Shown: positions 41,392 to 49,609 of the stretch, piece by piece
How the letters are laid out: each line of letters starts with the position of its first letter
How positions within the stretch are numbered: the stretch's first letter is position 1
Source of the DNA: Halosimplex rubrum
GTDB taxonomy: Archaea; Halobacteriota; Halobacteria; Halobacteriales; Haloarculaceae
DNA: 64,000 bases
Assembly: GCF_013415885.1 (NCBI RefSeq)
Contig: NZ_CP058910.1
Location: 2,418,001-2,482,000 of the forward strand
Direction: 5' to 3'
Made by a program: the position numbers and the translations under genes
The notes under the pieces: model-generated
The model's input: only the letters and a program-made list of their open reading frames with translations
Told to the model about the DNA's origin: nothing
Databases searched by the model: none

Positions 41392-42027
41392 ATGTACGAC
41401 CTCGGATCGACGTTCGGGAACGCGACGGTTGCCCCGGGTACGAACCTGCTGGTCTCCGGGCCGCCGCTGTCGGGCAAGCGTCGCATGGCGCTCGACGTGC
41501 TGGCCCACGGTTCCGAACACGGCGAGGGGGTCATCGTCGTCACCACCCGCGACAGCGCGAGTCGGGTCCTCAACGACTACGAGGCGCTGGTCTCGGACCC
41601 GGGCTCGGTCAACATCGGCATCGTCGACTGCGTGACGAAACATCAGGGACGGAGCGCCCGCGACACGGACATCGTCAAGTACGCCTCCTCGCCGGAGGAC
41701 ATGACGGGCATTGGGATCAAGTTCTCCGAGTTCGTCGAGGAGTTCCGCCAGGAGCGCGGCGTCGAGAACGTCCGCGTGCTGGTCGACTCGCTGTCGACGC
41801 TGTTGATGTACTCGGACGTGCAGACCGTCTTCCGGTTCATGCACGTGTTCACGAGCCGCATCGAGAACGCCGACGCGATGGGCGTTCACATCATCGAGTC
41901 GACGGCCCACGACGGCGAGACGCTGAACACGCTCCAGCAGCTGTTCGACCACGCCGTCACCGTCGATGCGGATGGCTCGGTGTCGACGACGATTCCCGAG
42001 GCGACGCCGGATCCTCTGGAGCGGTAG
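41392..42027 (+). CDS. RAD55/RecA-superfamily ATPase
   Basis: A 211-residue P-loop protein. Walker A is VSGPPLSGKRRMA at about residues 20-32; Walker B is NVRVLVDSLSTLL near 130. SEFVEEF and FRFMHVFTSRIENA continue the RecA-like fold; the C-terminus is short, without a DNA-binding KOW or HTH domain. Related haloarchaeal proteins (COG0467, KaiC-like) are thought to act in signalling rather than recombination. A GTG five codons upstream (41377) is an alternative start. ATAATAAAG and TTTTAAC near 41300-41313 could be the promoter. First chromosomal gene right of the integrated element. Confidence 0.82.
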   Translation: MYDLGSTFGNATVAPGTNLLVSGPPLSGKRRMALDVLAHGSEHGEGVIVVTTRDSASRVLNDYEALVSDPGSVNIGIVDCVTKHQGRSARDTDIVKYASSPEDMTGIGIKFSEFVEEFRQERGVENVRVLVDSLSTLLMYSDVQTVFRFMHVFTSRIENADAMGVHIIESTAHDGETLNTLQQLFDHAVTVDADGSVSTTIPEATPDPLER

Positions 42028-42065
42028 CCGGCAGTCTTTTGCGCGTCTCGGCCCACTGTTCGGGT

Positions 42066-42476
42066 ATGCCAGTCGACTCCGACGACACGCTCAGAGAGAT
42101 CCTCGAAGGGGACACGATCGCCGTCGTCGGCCTATCGAGCACGCCGGGGAAGGCCGCCCACGACATCCCGGCGTACATGCGCGAACAGGGCTACGAGGTG
42201 ATCCCGATCAACCCCTACGCGGACGAGATCTTCGGGCGGGAGCCGTACGACTCGCTGGCCGAGGTCGACGAGGAAATCGACATCGTGGACGTGTTCCGGC
42301 CGACCGACGAGGTGCCGGAGATCGTCGACGGGGCGCTGGACCGCGACGACGCCGGGACGGTCTGGCTCCAGTTGGGTATCACTCACGACGAGGCCGGCGA
42401 GCGCGTCGAAGCCGTCGGCCGGAACTTCGTGCAGGACCGCTGTCTCAAAGTCGAACACGAGCGGCTGTTCGAGTAG
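42066..42476 (+). CDS. CoA-binding domain protein (YccU-like)
   Basis: A 136-residue Rossmann-fold protein. TIAVVGLSSTPGKAAHDIPAYM near residue 17 is the CoA-binding glycine motif; YEVIPINPYADEIFG and IDIVDVFRPTDEVPEIVD follow the family order, then TVWLQLGI and the conserved Cys in QDRCLKVEH. Such stand-alone domains bind CoA or are CoA-related redox sensors; an enzymatic role is not established. Starts 38 bases behind the ATPase gene and may be co-transcribed. Confidence 0.9.
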   Translation: MPVDSDDTLREILEGDTIAVVGLSSTPGKAAHDIPAYMREQGYEVIPINPYADEIFGREPYDSLAEVDEEIDIVDVFRPTDEVPEIVDGALDRDDAGTVWLQLGITHDEAGERVEAVGRNFVQDRCLKVEHERLFE

Positions 42477-42516
42477 TCGCCCAGCGGCGAGAACGACACC
42501 GCGCGGCGGGTTTCGG

Positions 42517-42918
42517 TCAGTCGTTCGTCGCGGCGGAGTCGGTCGAATCGGAGGCGTCGGCGCTGTTCGCGGCGTCCGCCGCGGTCGAGCCGGCGCTCGA
42601 TCCCGTCTCGTCGTCGCTCTCGTCGCCGCTCCCGTCGGCGTCGGTCCCGTCCGACTCGCCCTCGCCCTCGGCGTCGGGGTCGGGGAGCCGTTCGGCGACG
42701 ACGGCGTCGGGGTCGACGCCCTGCTGTTCGGCGAGCGCCTCGACGATGGCGCGCTGTTCGGCCAGTTCTCGGTCCATCGAGTCGAGCTGGTCGCTGGTGG
42801 ACTCCACCCGCTCTTTGAGGTCCTGCACCTGCTCGACCACCTGGTTGAGCCGCTCGTAGAGCTTCTCCGCGATGTCGGTCACGCGCTGGATCTTCTTCGC
42901 GGTGTCACCGAATCCCAT
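42517..42918 (-). CDS. coiled-coil protein with acidic disordered tail (DUF5798-like)
   Basis: A 133-residue protein. Residues 1-70 are a long helix with heptads (IQRVTDIAEKLYERLNQVVEQVQDLKERVESTSDQLDSMDRELAEQRAIVEAL); residues 85-133 are almost only Asp, Glu, Ser, Ala and Gly and likely disordered. From memory it matches a haloarchaeal family DUF5798 of unknown function. Start ATG 42918 (MGFGDTAKKI). Confidence 0.82.
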   Translation of the reverse strand: MGFGDTAKKIQRVTDIAEKLYERLNQVVEQVQDLKERVESTSDQLDSMDRELAEQRAIVEALAEQQGVDPDAVVAERLPDPDAEGEGESDGTDADGSGDESDDETGSSAGSTAADAANSADASDSTDSAATND

Positions 42919-43053
42919 ACCCGGCGGTTCGGCCTCCCCTGTTGTCCGTGTTTCGGCTCGGCGACCGGGCGCTGGGCCGTCTCGGAGCGGCCGAGCCGAT
43001 GCCCTCGGCGCGAGACCGGGGTCGTTAAAACCGGAGCGTGCGGAGTCGGGGAC

Positions 43054-43473
43054 ATGAAGCAGACGCGGCTCGCGCCGCTGGTCGGCGTCGTCGGGTGCCT
43101 GCTCGTGCTCGTGTCGCTGGGTCTCCCCTACGTGCTGGTCAGGACCGCGGTCGGCTCGGCCGTGGGGACCTACTACGGCGAGGGCGCGTTGAACCCGCTG
43201 GTCGGCGGGATCTTCGCGCTCGTGGCCGCGATCGTGCTCGCCGCGGGCCGCGACGAGCGCACCGACCCGCCGCTGGCGGCCGGCGTCGGCATCGCGCTGG
43301 GCTTTTTCATCGTCGTCGTCCTCGCCGTCTGGGCGGCGACCGTCCCCGTCGAGGTCGTGGTCGGGATGGACGCGCCGACGGTGATGAGTTCCCACCGGTG
43401 GGCGACGATAGCGGCCGCCGCGCTGGTCCCGGTCGCCAGTCTCTGGTGGTCGCGGACCCTCGGCCTGCTCTGA
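43054..43473 (+). CDS. four-helix membrane protein (DUF7548-like)
   Basis: A 139-residue protein with helices at about residues 7-28, 47-64, 75-98 and 114-132. Starts MKQTRLAPLVGVVGCLLVLVSLG. Preceded by a TTAAAAC box 29 bases before the ATG. A haloarchaeal family without known function. Confidence 0.75.
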   Translation: MKQTRLAPLVGVVGCLLVLVSLGLPYVLVRTAVGSAVGTYYGEGALNPLVGGIFALVAAIVLAAGRDERTDPPLAAGVGIALGFFIVVVLAVWAATVPVEVVVGMDAPTVMSSHRWATIAAAALVPVASLWWSRTLGLL

Positions 43474-43557
43474 GCGCCGTCGCGGTCGGCCGATCTCGGG
43501 ACCGTATCGTCGGAGTGACCCGAAAGGTCCTTATGATGGACGGGGGTACGTTGAGGT

Positions 43558-43870
43558 GGACTAGGCCGGGCAGCTAGGCCCTGCTCGTCACCTGCGGTAT
43601 GGCCTTTAGCAGGGGCCGAACACCGGGGGCGTCCGGTCCGACGGGCGTGGGCCCCGCAAGCCAACATAGAAGCCTCGTCCTACGGGGACGGCGGTCCGCG
43701 GCTTCGCGTCTGCAGGGACGCGCGGCCGCGGTTGATCGAGGGCACTCCGTCAGGCGCGGAAGCGAGCAGCGGACCCTCGGACACCCGTCGCTCGCAGGGT
43801 CGCGGGGTGGAGGAGGCAAGCGGGATTCCCCGCGCTCGAACGACCGGGCAACCCCGGGAGTCCGTCCATT
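43558..43870 (+). ncRNA. archaeal signal recognition particle RNA (7S RNA)
   Basis: About 310 bases, close to the known haloarchaeal length. Terminal bases pair: GGACTAGGCCGGG at the 5' end with CCCCGGGAGTCC at the 3' end (helix 1). The diagnostic helix 8 lies at 43749-43770: GTCAGG, then a GGAA tetraloop (43758-43761), then AGCAGC, the Ffh/SRP54-binding element. Helices 3, 4 and 5 are represented by the GC-rich arms between. A TATA-like CTTATGAT at 43530-43537 sets the 5' end near 43558; TTTTT at about 43879 follows. It scaffolds SRP54 and SRP19 for co-translational targeting of membrane proteins. Ends are approximate. Confidence 0.9.
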
Positions 43871-43901
43871 CATAACCACTTTTTGTGCCGGAGAGCTCCT
43901 C

Positions 43902-43978
43902 GCGCGCCTTCGGCGCGCTGCGGGCGCGTGGCGGCGGAGCCGCCACGGTTTGCGGTCGCGGGCCAACGGCCCGCGACC
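43902..43978. repeat. cluster of three perfect hairpins with 3-base loops
   Basis: Consecutive palindromes: GCGCGCC-ttc-GGCGCGC (43902-43918), CGTGGCGGC-gga-GCCGCCACG (43927-43947) and GGTCGCGGGCC-aac-GGCCCGCGACC (43954-43978). None is part of a recognisable gene. They lie between SRP RNA and the left inverted-repeat arm. Confidence 0.8.
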
Positions 43979-44034
43979 CATCCTCCGCCACAAAAACGTG
44001 GGGAAAAAGCCGGACGACTCAGTCGCTTCGCTCC

Positions 44035-44127
44035 CTCGCGTCCGGTGAACCGGCGCTCCGCGCCGGATACTCGGTGCAGCCCAGCCTGTCCCCGGGTCGG
44101 CCGACGGGACGGCCTCCCGGCCACCGC
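44035..44127. repeat. left arm of a long inverted repeat framing the hydrolase gene
   Basis: About 93 bases nearly identical, in reverse orientation, to 45153-45246. Includes the internal palindrome CCGGCGC-TCC-GCGCCGG and the shared core CCCCGGGTCGGCCGACG. An outer homologous piece (43998-44020, GGGGAAAAAG then CGGACGACTC) also has its mirror at 45323-45346. Confidence 0.85.
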
Positions 44128-44236
44128 CCCGCATAGCAACGCTCTCGCTCTGCACAGCACCGCTACCCCCGGCGCAGTACCACTCCGCCCCCACGCCGCT
44201 GACGACCTTATCCCCGCCGAGCGCGTACTGACTCCC

Positions 44237-45094
44237 ATGCCCACCGTCAGCACGAACGACATCGAAACGTACTACGAGCGCCGCGGCGAGAGGCCGCCGG
44301 TCGTGTTCGTCCACGGCGCCGTCGTCGACCACTCCCAGTGGGACCCGCAACTGACGGCGTTGAGCGACGAGTACACCACCGTCGGCTACGACGTGCGCGG
44401 CCACGGCCGCACCGGCGGGTCCCGGCGCGGCCGCTACTCCGTCGACCTGTTCGCCGACGACCTCGACGCCCTGCTCGACGCGCTCGAGATCGACCGAGCG
44501 GTGCTCTGCGGGCTCTCGACCGGCGGCTGTATCGCCCAGGTGTACGCCGCGCGCCACCCCGACCGGGTGGCCGGGCTGGTACTGGCCGACACCTTCGCGC
44601 CGGAGATCCTCTCCGTCGGCGAGCGGATCCAGCGGTCGCTGCTGCTCCGCGCGACCGTCCCGCCCGTGCGACTGGTCGGCTACGAGCGCGTCGAGAAGGC
44701 GATGGTCTGGCTGCAGGAGAAGATCTCCGGCGAGGGGGTCAGCGGCGACTACGAGCAGATCGAGCGGATCCGCGAGACCGGCCCGAAGATGGCCACCGAC
44801 GAGTTCGCCAAGGTCATCGGCGCGGTGGCGGGGTTCCACCACACCGAGCTTCGGTTCCCCGCGATCTCCGCGCCGACGCTCGTCCTCTACGGCGAGCACG
44901 AGGCGCCGTTCATGCGTCGGCAGGCCCGCCACCTGGCCACCGAGATCGGCGGTGCGACACTCCGCGCCGTCCCCGGCGGCGGCCACGCCTCGAACCTGGA
45001 CAACCCCGAGTTCGTCACCGACGCCGTCCGCGAACTGCTGGCGGAGGTGTACCCGGCAGAGACGACGGAGGTAGCGGAAACGAGCGGAGCGTAG
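44237..45094 (+). CDS. alpha/beta hydrolase
   Basis: A 285-residue enzyme. Oxyanion-hole motif VFVHGAVVDH near residue 23, nucleophile Ser in LCGLSTGGCIAQ near 97, acid Asp/Glu in LYGEHEAPF near 222 and catalytic His in PGGGHASNLDNP near 250. Length and cap domain (residues 120-195) fit the 3-oxoadipate enol-lactonase/esterase group, but the substrate is unknown. Start ATG 44237 follows an imperfect CTTATCC TATA-like box (44208-44214). The gene is framed by long inverted repeats on both sides. Confidence 0.9.
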   Translation: MPTVSTNDIETYYERRGERPPVVFVHGAVVDHSQWDPQLTALSDEYTTVGYDVRGHGRTGGSRRGRYSVDLFADDLDALLDALEIDRAVLCGLSTGGCIAQVYAARHPDRVAGLVLADTFAPEILSVGERIQRSLLLRATVPPVRLVGYERVEKAMVWLQEKISGEGVSGDYEQIERIRETGPKMATDEFAKVIGAVAGFHHTELRFPAISAPTLVLYGEHEAPFMRRQARHLATEIGGATLRAVPGGGHASNLDNPEFVTDAVRELLAEVYPAETTEVAETSGA

Positions 45095-45152
45095 CGGCGG
45101 TCTGGAGCGGTAGCGGGACGGTCGCGGTAGCAGGGCGGTAGCGGGGCGGTCG

Positions 45153-45246
45153 CGGTGGCCGGGAGGCCGTCTCGTCGGCCGACCCGGGGAAAGGCTGGCC
45201 TGCACCGAGCATCCGGCGCCGCAGGCGCCGGTTCACCGGACGCGAG
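45153..45246. repeat. right arm of the long inverted repeat
   Basis: Mirror of 44035-44127 with few mismatches. The right side has an additional piece of about 75 bases (45247-45322, with GAGCGGAGCG-type repeats) before the outer homologous segment at 45323-45346. Confidence 0.85.
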
Positions 45247-45348
45247 CGAACGGTGCGAGGTGCGACCAACGGGAGCACCTCGTTGTGAACGGGGAGCGGA
45301 GCGACCCGTGAACGCAGTGAGCGAGTCGTCCGGTCCTTTTTCCCCAAG

Positions 45349-45412
45349 TTTTTGCGGGCGGGGGTTCCCGCAGGTCGCCGAAGGCGACCGAGGAAACCCC
45401 CGCCCGCAAAAA
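45349..45412. terminator. large nested hairpin between convergent genes
   Basis: TTTTTGCGGGCGGGGGTT (45349-45366) pairs with AACCCCCGCCCGCAAAAA (45395-45412); inside it GGTCGCC (45373-45379) pairs with GGCGACC (45383-45389) around GAA. The flanking T and A runs make it suitable as a bidirectional terminator for the hydrolase (plus) and MscS (minus) genes; it may equally be a mobile palindromic element. Confidence 0.5.
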
Positions 45413-45426
45413 GTGGGTGCCGGTTG

Positions 45427-46365
45427 CTAGTCGTCGCCCGTCGTCGGTTCGACGATCCCCTCGACGTTCGAGAGTTCGATGCCGCCGCCGATGGTGCGGT
45501 TGGGGTAGGGGATGTTGATCCCCTCCTCGTCGAACCGTTCCTTGACGGCGGTGACGTACTCGCCGCGGGTCTTGACGAAGTCCGCGCGACTCGGGTTCGC
45601 GATCCAGATCCGCGATTGGAGACCGACCGAGGAGTCGCCCAGTTCCGTCAGCCGCACGGACGGCGCCGGGTCGTCGAGGATGTCCGGGTGGTCGTCGGCC
45701 TCCTCGACGATGATCTCGGTCGCTTTGTCGATGTCGTCCTCGTAGCCGATGCCGAACAGGAACTTCAGGCGCAGCTCCTCTTTGGCGACGGGGTTCTTGA
45801 TGACGCCGTCGGTGAGCTGGGAGTTGGGAACGGTGAGCAGTTCGTTGTCGAAGGTACGCACGCGGGAGACGCGCAGGCTGATGTCCTCGACGACGCCGGC
45901 GTAGCCGTCCCACTCGATCCAGTCGCCGATGCGGAACGGCTTGTCCGTGTAGATGAAGATACCGGCGACGAAGTTCTTCAGCACGTCCTGGAGCGCGAAG
46001 CCGATGGCGAGCGTGGCCGCGGCGGCGACGGTCGCGATGGAGGTGAGGATGTTGCCGTAGCCGGCGAAGGCGAAGGCGACGCCGAGCGCGCCGAACGCGA
46101 TGAAGAAGTTGGTGAGCTTCCGGAGCGGCTTGCGCGCGTGTTCGTCGAGCTCGCGGGCGGAGAGGAAGCGACCGACGACGGGGCTGATGACGACCCGTCC
46201 GAGGATGTACAGCGCGACGAAGGCGACGAAGAAGGTGACCGCCGAGCCGACGGCGTTGGCGAGCGGGGCCTCGAGCCCGAACGAGTCGGCGAGGAAGCTC
46301 GCGACGGCGCCGTCCGGTTCGACTGCGGTCTCCGCCTGGAGCGGCCCGAGGCCGCCGCCTATCAT
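45427..46365 (-). CDS. MscS-family mechanosensitive channel
   Basis: A 312-residue protein with membrane helices at about 38-60, 82-104 and 108-135. Pore helix ATVAAAATLAIGFALQDVLKNFVAGIFI, then the beta-domain signature FRIGDWIEWDGYAGVVEDISLRVSRV and LLTVPNSQLTDGVIKNP, then the C-terminal alpha/beta domain. Osmotic safety valve. Its ATG overlaps the stop of the upstream YhbY-like gene by four bases. More canonical than the MscS at 7365-8276. Confidence 0.93.
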   Translation of the reverse strand: MIGGGLGPLQAETAVEPDGAVASFLADSFGLEAPLANAVGSAVTFFVAFVALYILGRVVISPVVGRFLSARELDEHARKPLRKLTNFFIAFGALGVAFAFAGYGNILTSIATVAAAATLAIGFALQDVLKNFVAGIFIYTDKPFRIGDWIEWDGYAGVVEDISLRVSRVRTFDNELLTVPNSQLTDGVIKNPVAKEELRLKFLFGIGYEDDIDKATEIIVEEADDHPDILDDPAPSVRLTELGDSSVGLQSRIWIANPSRADFVKTRGEYVTAVKERFDEEGINIPYPNRTIGGGIELSNVEGIVEPTTGDD

Positions 46366-46610
46366 CGCTCGAACACCGCTGTGTGCCCGCGAGTCCGGAC
46401 CACCTCCGCGTTGACCCGGTCGGCGAGGTCGTCGGCGAGCTCCTCCGTGGTAGTCCCCCCTCTGGCCGCCCGATGGAACTTCGTCTTGACGAACTCCCTG
46501 TCCTGTAGCTGGTCGTTGAGTTCGTCCTCGACGGGGTCGAGGCCGTTCTTGCCGACCCAGACCGTCACGTCGAGCTCGTGGATCCGCTGTGCCCGTGTGG
46601 AATCACTCAT
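46362..46610 (-). CDS. CRM-domain (YhbY-like) RNA-binding protein
   Basis: An 82-residue protein starting MSDSTRAQRIHELDVTVWVGKNGLD, with REFVKTKFHRAARGG as the second half of the CRM fold; the GKNGL loop is the GxxG-like RNA-contact motif. YhbY proteins bind pre-ribosomal RNA. It sits between rnp4 and the channel gene in one unit, matching other haloarchaea where it follows RNase P component 4. A longer start at 46640 is out of family. Confidence 0.88.
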   Translation of the reverse strand: MSDSTRAQRIHELDVTVWVGKNGLDPVEDELNDQLQDREFVKTKFHRAARGGTTTEELADDLADRVNAEVVRTRGHTAVFER

Positions 46611-46704
46611 GTCTCTACCAGTAGGAGTGAAGCCGTTCAAAGGTTACGGGTGGTGACGGGCCGGAAATTCGCGGTCGAGAGCGTTCGCAGGCGGTCGCGA
46701 GCGG

Positions 46705-46989
46705 TCAGTCGTAGGGGTAGCGGGCCTGTGCGCCGCAGTCGCAGGTGACGACGACGTGGCCGTCCCCCAGGCGGACGCGGGCGTTCGCGCCGGGGCGGAG
46801 GTAGGCGTCGCAGCGGTCGCAGGTGAAGCGGGTGAACTCGCGGGGGAGCGCGAGACGGTTGCGCTCGGCGATGCGGCGGGCGCGGCGGACGTAGCGGCGG
46901 GCGCGCTCGGCGTCGCCGTCGACGGTCGCCTCCCTGGCGAACTCGCGCAGGCGGTCGATGCGCTCGCGAGCGATGGCCTCGGTGTCCAC
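46705..46989 (-). CDS. rnp4: RNase P protein component 4 (Rpr2/Rpp21)
   Basis: A 94-residue protein from GTG 46989 (VDTEAIARERIDRLREFAREA). Two N-terminal helices (residues 3-45, ARRYVRRARRIAERNRL) precede a zinc ribbon with Cys in FTCDRCDAYLRPG and VVTCDCGAQARY. It is one of the protein subunits that activate the archaeal RNase P RNA for 5' tRNA maturation. The GTG start gives the family length; the longer ATG start at 47151 runs through the divergent glycosyltransferase promoter. A GTATAC element lies about 35 bases upstream. Confidence 0.9.
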   Translation of the reverse strand: MDTEAIARERIDRLREFAREATVDGDAERARRYVRRARRIAERNRLALPREFTRFTCDRCDAYLRPGANARVRLGDGHVVVTCDCGAQARYPYD

Positions 46990-47122
46990 GTTCCGAGATG
47001 TCGCCGAGCGGCAGGTATACTTTGCGTTCGGTCGGCGCCGGTCTCGGCGGGGCAGTCCGGAACGCGACGAGGACGCGCGGAGATGGCAACGCATTAAGTC
47101 CCGCTCGGCATACGGTGGTCCC

Positions 47123-48226
47123 ATGGACCTGCCGAGGGTGGCCGCGTTCACCGATTCCTACCTGCCGACTCACAACGGCGTCACCTACACGATCCAGACC
47201 TGGCGCGACCGCTGGCACCGCCGCGGCGGTCGCATGGACGTGGTCTACCCCGGCAGCGACCACGACCCGGTAGAGGGGGAGTATCCGGTCAGCAGTCTCC
47301 CGTTCCCCTTCTACGAGGGCTTTCGCGTCGGCGTCCCCGGCGTCCCCGAAGCCGTCGACAGCGCCGAGGTCGTCCACGCTCACTCACCCTTCAGCCTCGG
47401 CCTCGCCGGGCTGCGCCTCGCCCGGAAACACGACCTGCCGATGGTGGCCTCCTACCACACGCCGACCAGCGAGTACGCGGAGTATCTGGCCTTCACCCGG
47501 CCGATCGAGCGGGCGGTCGAGCGCAGCGCCGAGGAGTACGAACGGCGCTTTCTCGACCGGACGGACGTGGTCGTCGCGCCAAGCGAGCGGACCGCCGACC
47601 ACGTCCGCGACACCCTGGGCACGACGACGACGGTCGAGGTCGTCTCCAACGGCGTCGACGTGGACTTCTTCCGCCCAGTCGAGACCGAGCGATTCCGCGA
47701 CCGCCACGGCCTCCCCGAGGGGCCGCTCGTCGGCTACACCGGCCGCCACGGCTACGAGAAGAACCTGCCGGCGATCGTCGAGGCGGCCGGCGGCCTCGAC
47801 GTGACCCTGGTGTTCAGCGGCGACGGGCCCGCCCGCGAGGACATCGAGCGGGCCGCGGCCGAGGCGGACGCCGAGGCGCACTTCCTGGGGTGGCTCGACC
47901 GCGAGGAGCTGCCCTCCTTCTACACCGCGCTGGACGTGTTCGCGTTCCCGAGCCCGGTCGAGACCCAGGGAATCGCGGCGCTGGAGGCCAACGCCTGCGG
48001 GACGCCCGTCGCCGGCGTCGCCAGCGCCGCCCTCGCGGACACCATCGACCAGGGCGAGACCGGCTACAAGGCGCCGCCCGACGACGTGGCCGCATTCCGC
48101 GACGTGATCGCGCGGACGCTCGCCGAGCGCGACCGGTTGAGCGAGGAGTGTCTCGCCCGCCGCGACGCCATCAGCGTCGAACACTCCGTCGACCGGCTCG
48201 CCGACGTCTACGAGGGGCTGCGCTGA
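47123..48226 (+). CDS. GT4-family glycosyltransferase
   Basis: A 367-residue GT-B enzyme. The N-terminal acceptor domain begins VAAFTDSYLPTHNGVTYTIQTW; HAHSPFSLG near 90 is typical of GT4. The donor domain (190-367) has VGYTGRHGYEKNLPAIVEA, LVFSGDGPAR and the nucleotide-sugar motif SPVETQGIAALEANACGTPV near 275 (E-x7-E-like). It probably transfers a hexose from a nucleotide sugar to a lipid or glycan at the membrane face. CATTAAGTC about 28 bases upstream is the promoter. Sugar and acceptor unknown. Confidence 0.92.
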   Translation: MDLPRVAAFTDSYLPTHNGVTYTIQTWRDRWHRRGGRMDVVYPGSDHDPVEGEYPVSSLPFPFYEGFRVGVPGVPEAVDSAEVVHAHSPFSLGLAGLRLARKHDLPMVASYHTPTSEYAEYLAFTRPIERAVERSAEEYERRFLDRTDVVVAPSERTADHVRDTLGTTTTVEVVSNGVDVDFFRPVETERFRDRHGLPEGPLVGYTGRHGYEKNLPAIVEAAGGLDVTLVFSGDGPAREDIERAAAEADAEAHFLGWLDREELPSFYTALDVFAFPSPVETQGIAALEANACGTPVAGVASAALADTIDQGETGYKAPPDDVAAFRDVIARTLAERDRLSEECLARRDAISVEHSVDRLADVYEGLR

Positions 48227-48227
48227 G

Positions 48228-48464
48228 TCACGACTCGCCGAGGTCGGACCCCTCGAACGCGGCGCCGATGGCGACGCCGACGCCGATTCCGATGGCGATG
48301 CCGAGCGCGAGGTCGTCCATCGCCGTCCCCAGCGCCACACCGATCCCCGAGCCGATCGCGATCCCTACTCCCATCCCAGCCCCGTCGGTCTCGTCGCTGT
48401 CGACTCCGTCGACCTCGCTTTCGTCCCGTCCGGTCCCGTCGCCGCCGTTCGCGTCGTCGGCCAT
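48228..48464 (-). CDS. glycine-zipper membrane-associated protein
   Basis: A 78-residue protein: an acidic N-terminus (residues 1-28) followed by two Gly-x-Gly-x-Ala-rich helices (GVGIAIGSGIGVALGTAM and ALGIAIGIGVGVAIGAAF), the glycine-zipper pattern of membrane-packing helices. Ends one base from the convergent glycosyltransferase stop. No known function. Confidence 0.65.
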   Translation of the reverse strand: MADDANGGDGTGRDESEVDGVDSDETDGAGMGVGIAIGSGIGVALGTAMDDLALGIAIGIGVGVAIGAAFEGSDLGES

Positions 48465-48538
48465 GGAGACACGACGACCACTATCGAGATAACTGTCGCT
48501 GTCGGACGGAGCACCGACCGGGAGAACCAGCGAGGCGA

Positions 48539-48676
48539 TCAGGTCCTGTCGGCTTCGGGATTGTTCGCGCGGCGGTAGGCGCCGACCATCTTCCAGAGCG
48601 CCGTGTCGATGTCGCCGTCCGCCGATTCGGTCTCGATCTGGCGGTACAGGTCTTCGGAAACCTCGATCTGGGGCAT
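48539..48676 (-). CDS. 45-residue antitoxin-like protein (DUF7557-type)
   Basis: ATG 48676-48674 to TGA 48541-48539: MPQIEVSEDLYRQIETESADG, then DIDTALWKMVGAYRRANNPEA. The strand IEVSEDLY followed by two helices resembles ribbon-helix-helix antitoxins and matches a small haloarchaeal family from memory. No toxin gene is adjacent. Too short for routine gene calling but with clean composition. Confidence 0.62.
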   Translation of the reverse strand: MPQIEVSEDLYRQIETESADGDIDTALWKMVGAYRRANNPEADRT

Positions 48677-48787
48677 CACCCCATCCTACACGGTAGATGC
48701 TGAAAAACCTCTTGTGAGTCGCGAACGAGTAAACGTTTCCGCGGGACCGCGCGGTCCCGGTCGAAGTCTATCGGAGGACGGCCGGGG

Positions 48788-49609
48788 TCAGTTCTCGGGG
48801 CGGGGGAAGGCGGTGACGACCTTCGAGACCACGTCGAAGGGATCGTAGACGGACTGGTGGCACTGGCAGTAGACGGCGTTCTCGGCGCCGTCGACGGTGG
48901 CCGACTGCTTGAACCCGGAGGGGACACAGCAGAGGTGCGTACACTTGTTGAGCCAGGCGATGAAGCCCTGCTCGGTGCTCGCGGCGAGCCACTCGTCGTC
49001 CTCGGCGAGGCGTTCGATCTCGGGGCTGCGGATGACCTGTACCGGGAGCGTCGAGTCGGTCTCGACCGAGCGCCAGGTCGCCGCGGCGGGCTTGCCGAGC
49101 CCGGCGTCGCCGACGCCGTTGCCCCACTCCTCGTAGTCGTCGAACATCTCGACGGCGAGTTTCGTCCCCGGCTCCATCTCGGCCTCCCAGTCGTAGCGGC
49201 CGCCCGGGTCCGCGCGGATGAAGTTGTCCGCCTCGCTGTCGGGGACGAGTTTCGGGTGGGTCTGGATGCCGCAGTACTGGAACCACTTGCTGGAGTAGGT
49301 CGTCCCGCCCAGTGTCGTCTTGGCAGCGCCGTCGGCGACCTCGCCACCGTCCGTCGCCGTCGGCCAGACGCCTTTGAGATAGCCGTCCTCGACGGTCACC
49401 GGTATCTGGGACATCCCGCGCGGCGCCGGCCCGTCCGTGTTCCTGATGACTTTCGCCTCGACGTTCCCGCCGCCGACCCCGGTCCGGTTGGTCGGTACCG
49501 TCGTCAGTCCGGACCCCGCGACGCCGAGCGACCCCAGCGCCGCGCTGCCGACCATCCCCTTGACGAACCGACGGCGACTCGACGGCGCGGGATACTTGTC
49601 CTCGTCCAT
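48788..49609 (-). CDS. Rieske iron-sulfur protein with Tat signal
   Basis: A 273-residue protein. Twin-arginine signal SSRRRFVKGMVGSAALGSLGVAGSG at 10-34 retained as a membrane anchor. The [2Fe-2S] ligands are in CTHLCCVP near 221-228 and CQCHQSVYD near 247-255 (C-x-H ... C-x-x-H with accessory Cys). It takes electrons in a bc1-like or analogous respiratory complex on the outer face. No cytochrome b gene is adjacent here. The CQCH form replaces the more frequent CPCH. Upstream AT-rich AAATTATATTAAATT lies about 20-30 bases from the start. Confidence 0.9.
   Translation of the reverse strand: MDEDKYPAPSSRRRFVKGMVGSAALGSLGVAGSGLTTVPTNRTGVGGGNVEAKVIRNTDGPAPRGMSQIPVTVEDGYLKGVWPTATDGGEVADGAAKTTLGGTTYSSKWFQYCGIQTHPKLVPDSEADNFIRADPGGRYDWEAEMEPGTKLAVEMFDDYEEWGNGVGDAGLGKPAAATWRSVETDSTLPVQVIRSPEIERLAEDDEWLAASTEQGFIAWLNKCTHLCCVPSGFKQSATVDGAENAVYCQCHQSVYDPFDVVSKVVTAFPRPEN

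Noticed and set aside
43574..45205. Long minus-strand frame of 543 codons
   Set aside because: It is antisense to SRP RNA and to the well-supported alpha/beta hydrolase; long open frames are frequent in GC-rich DNA.
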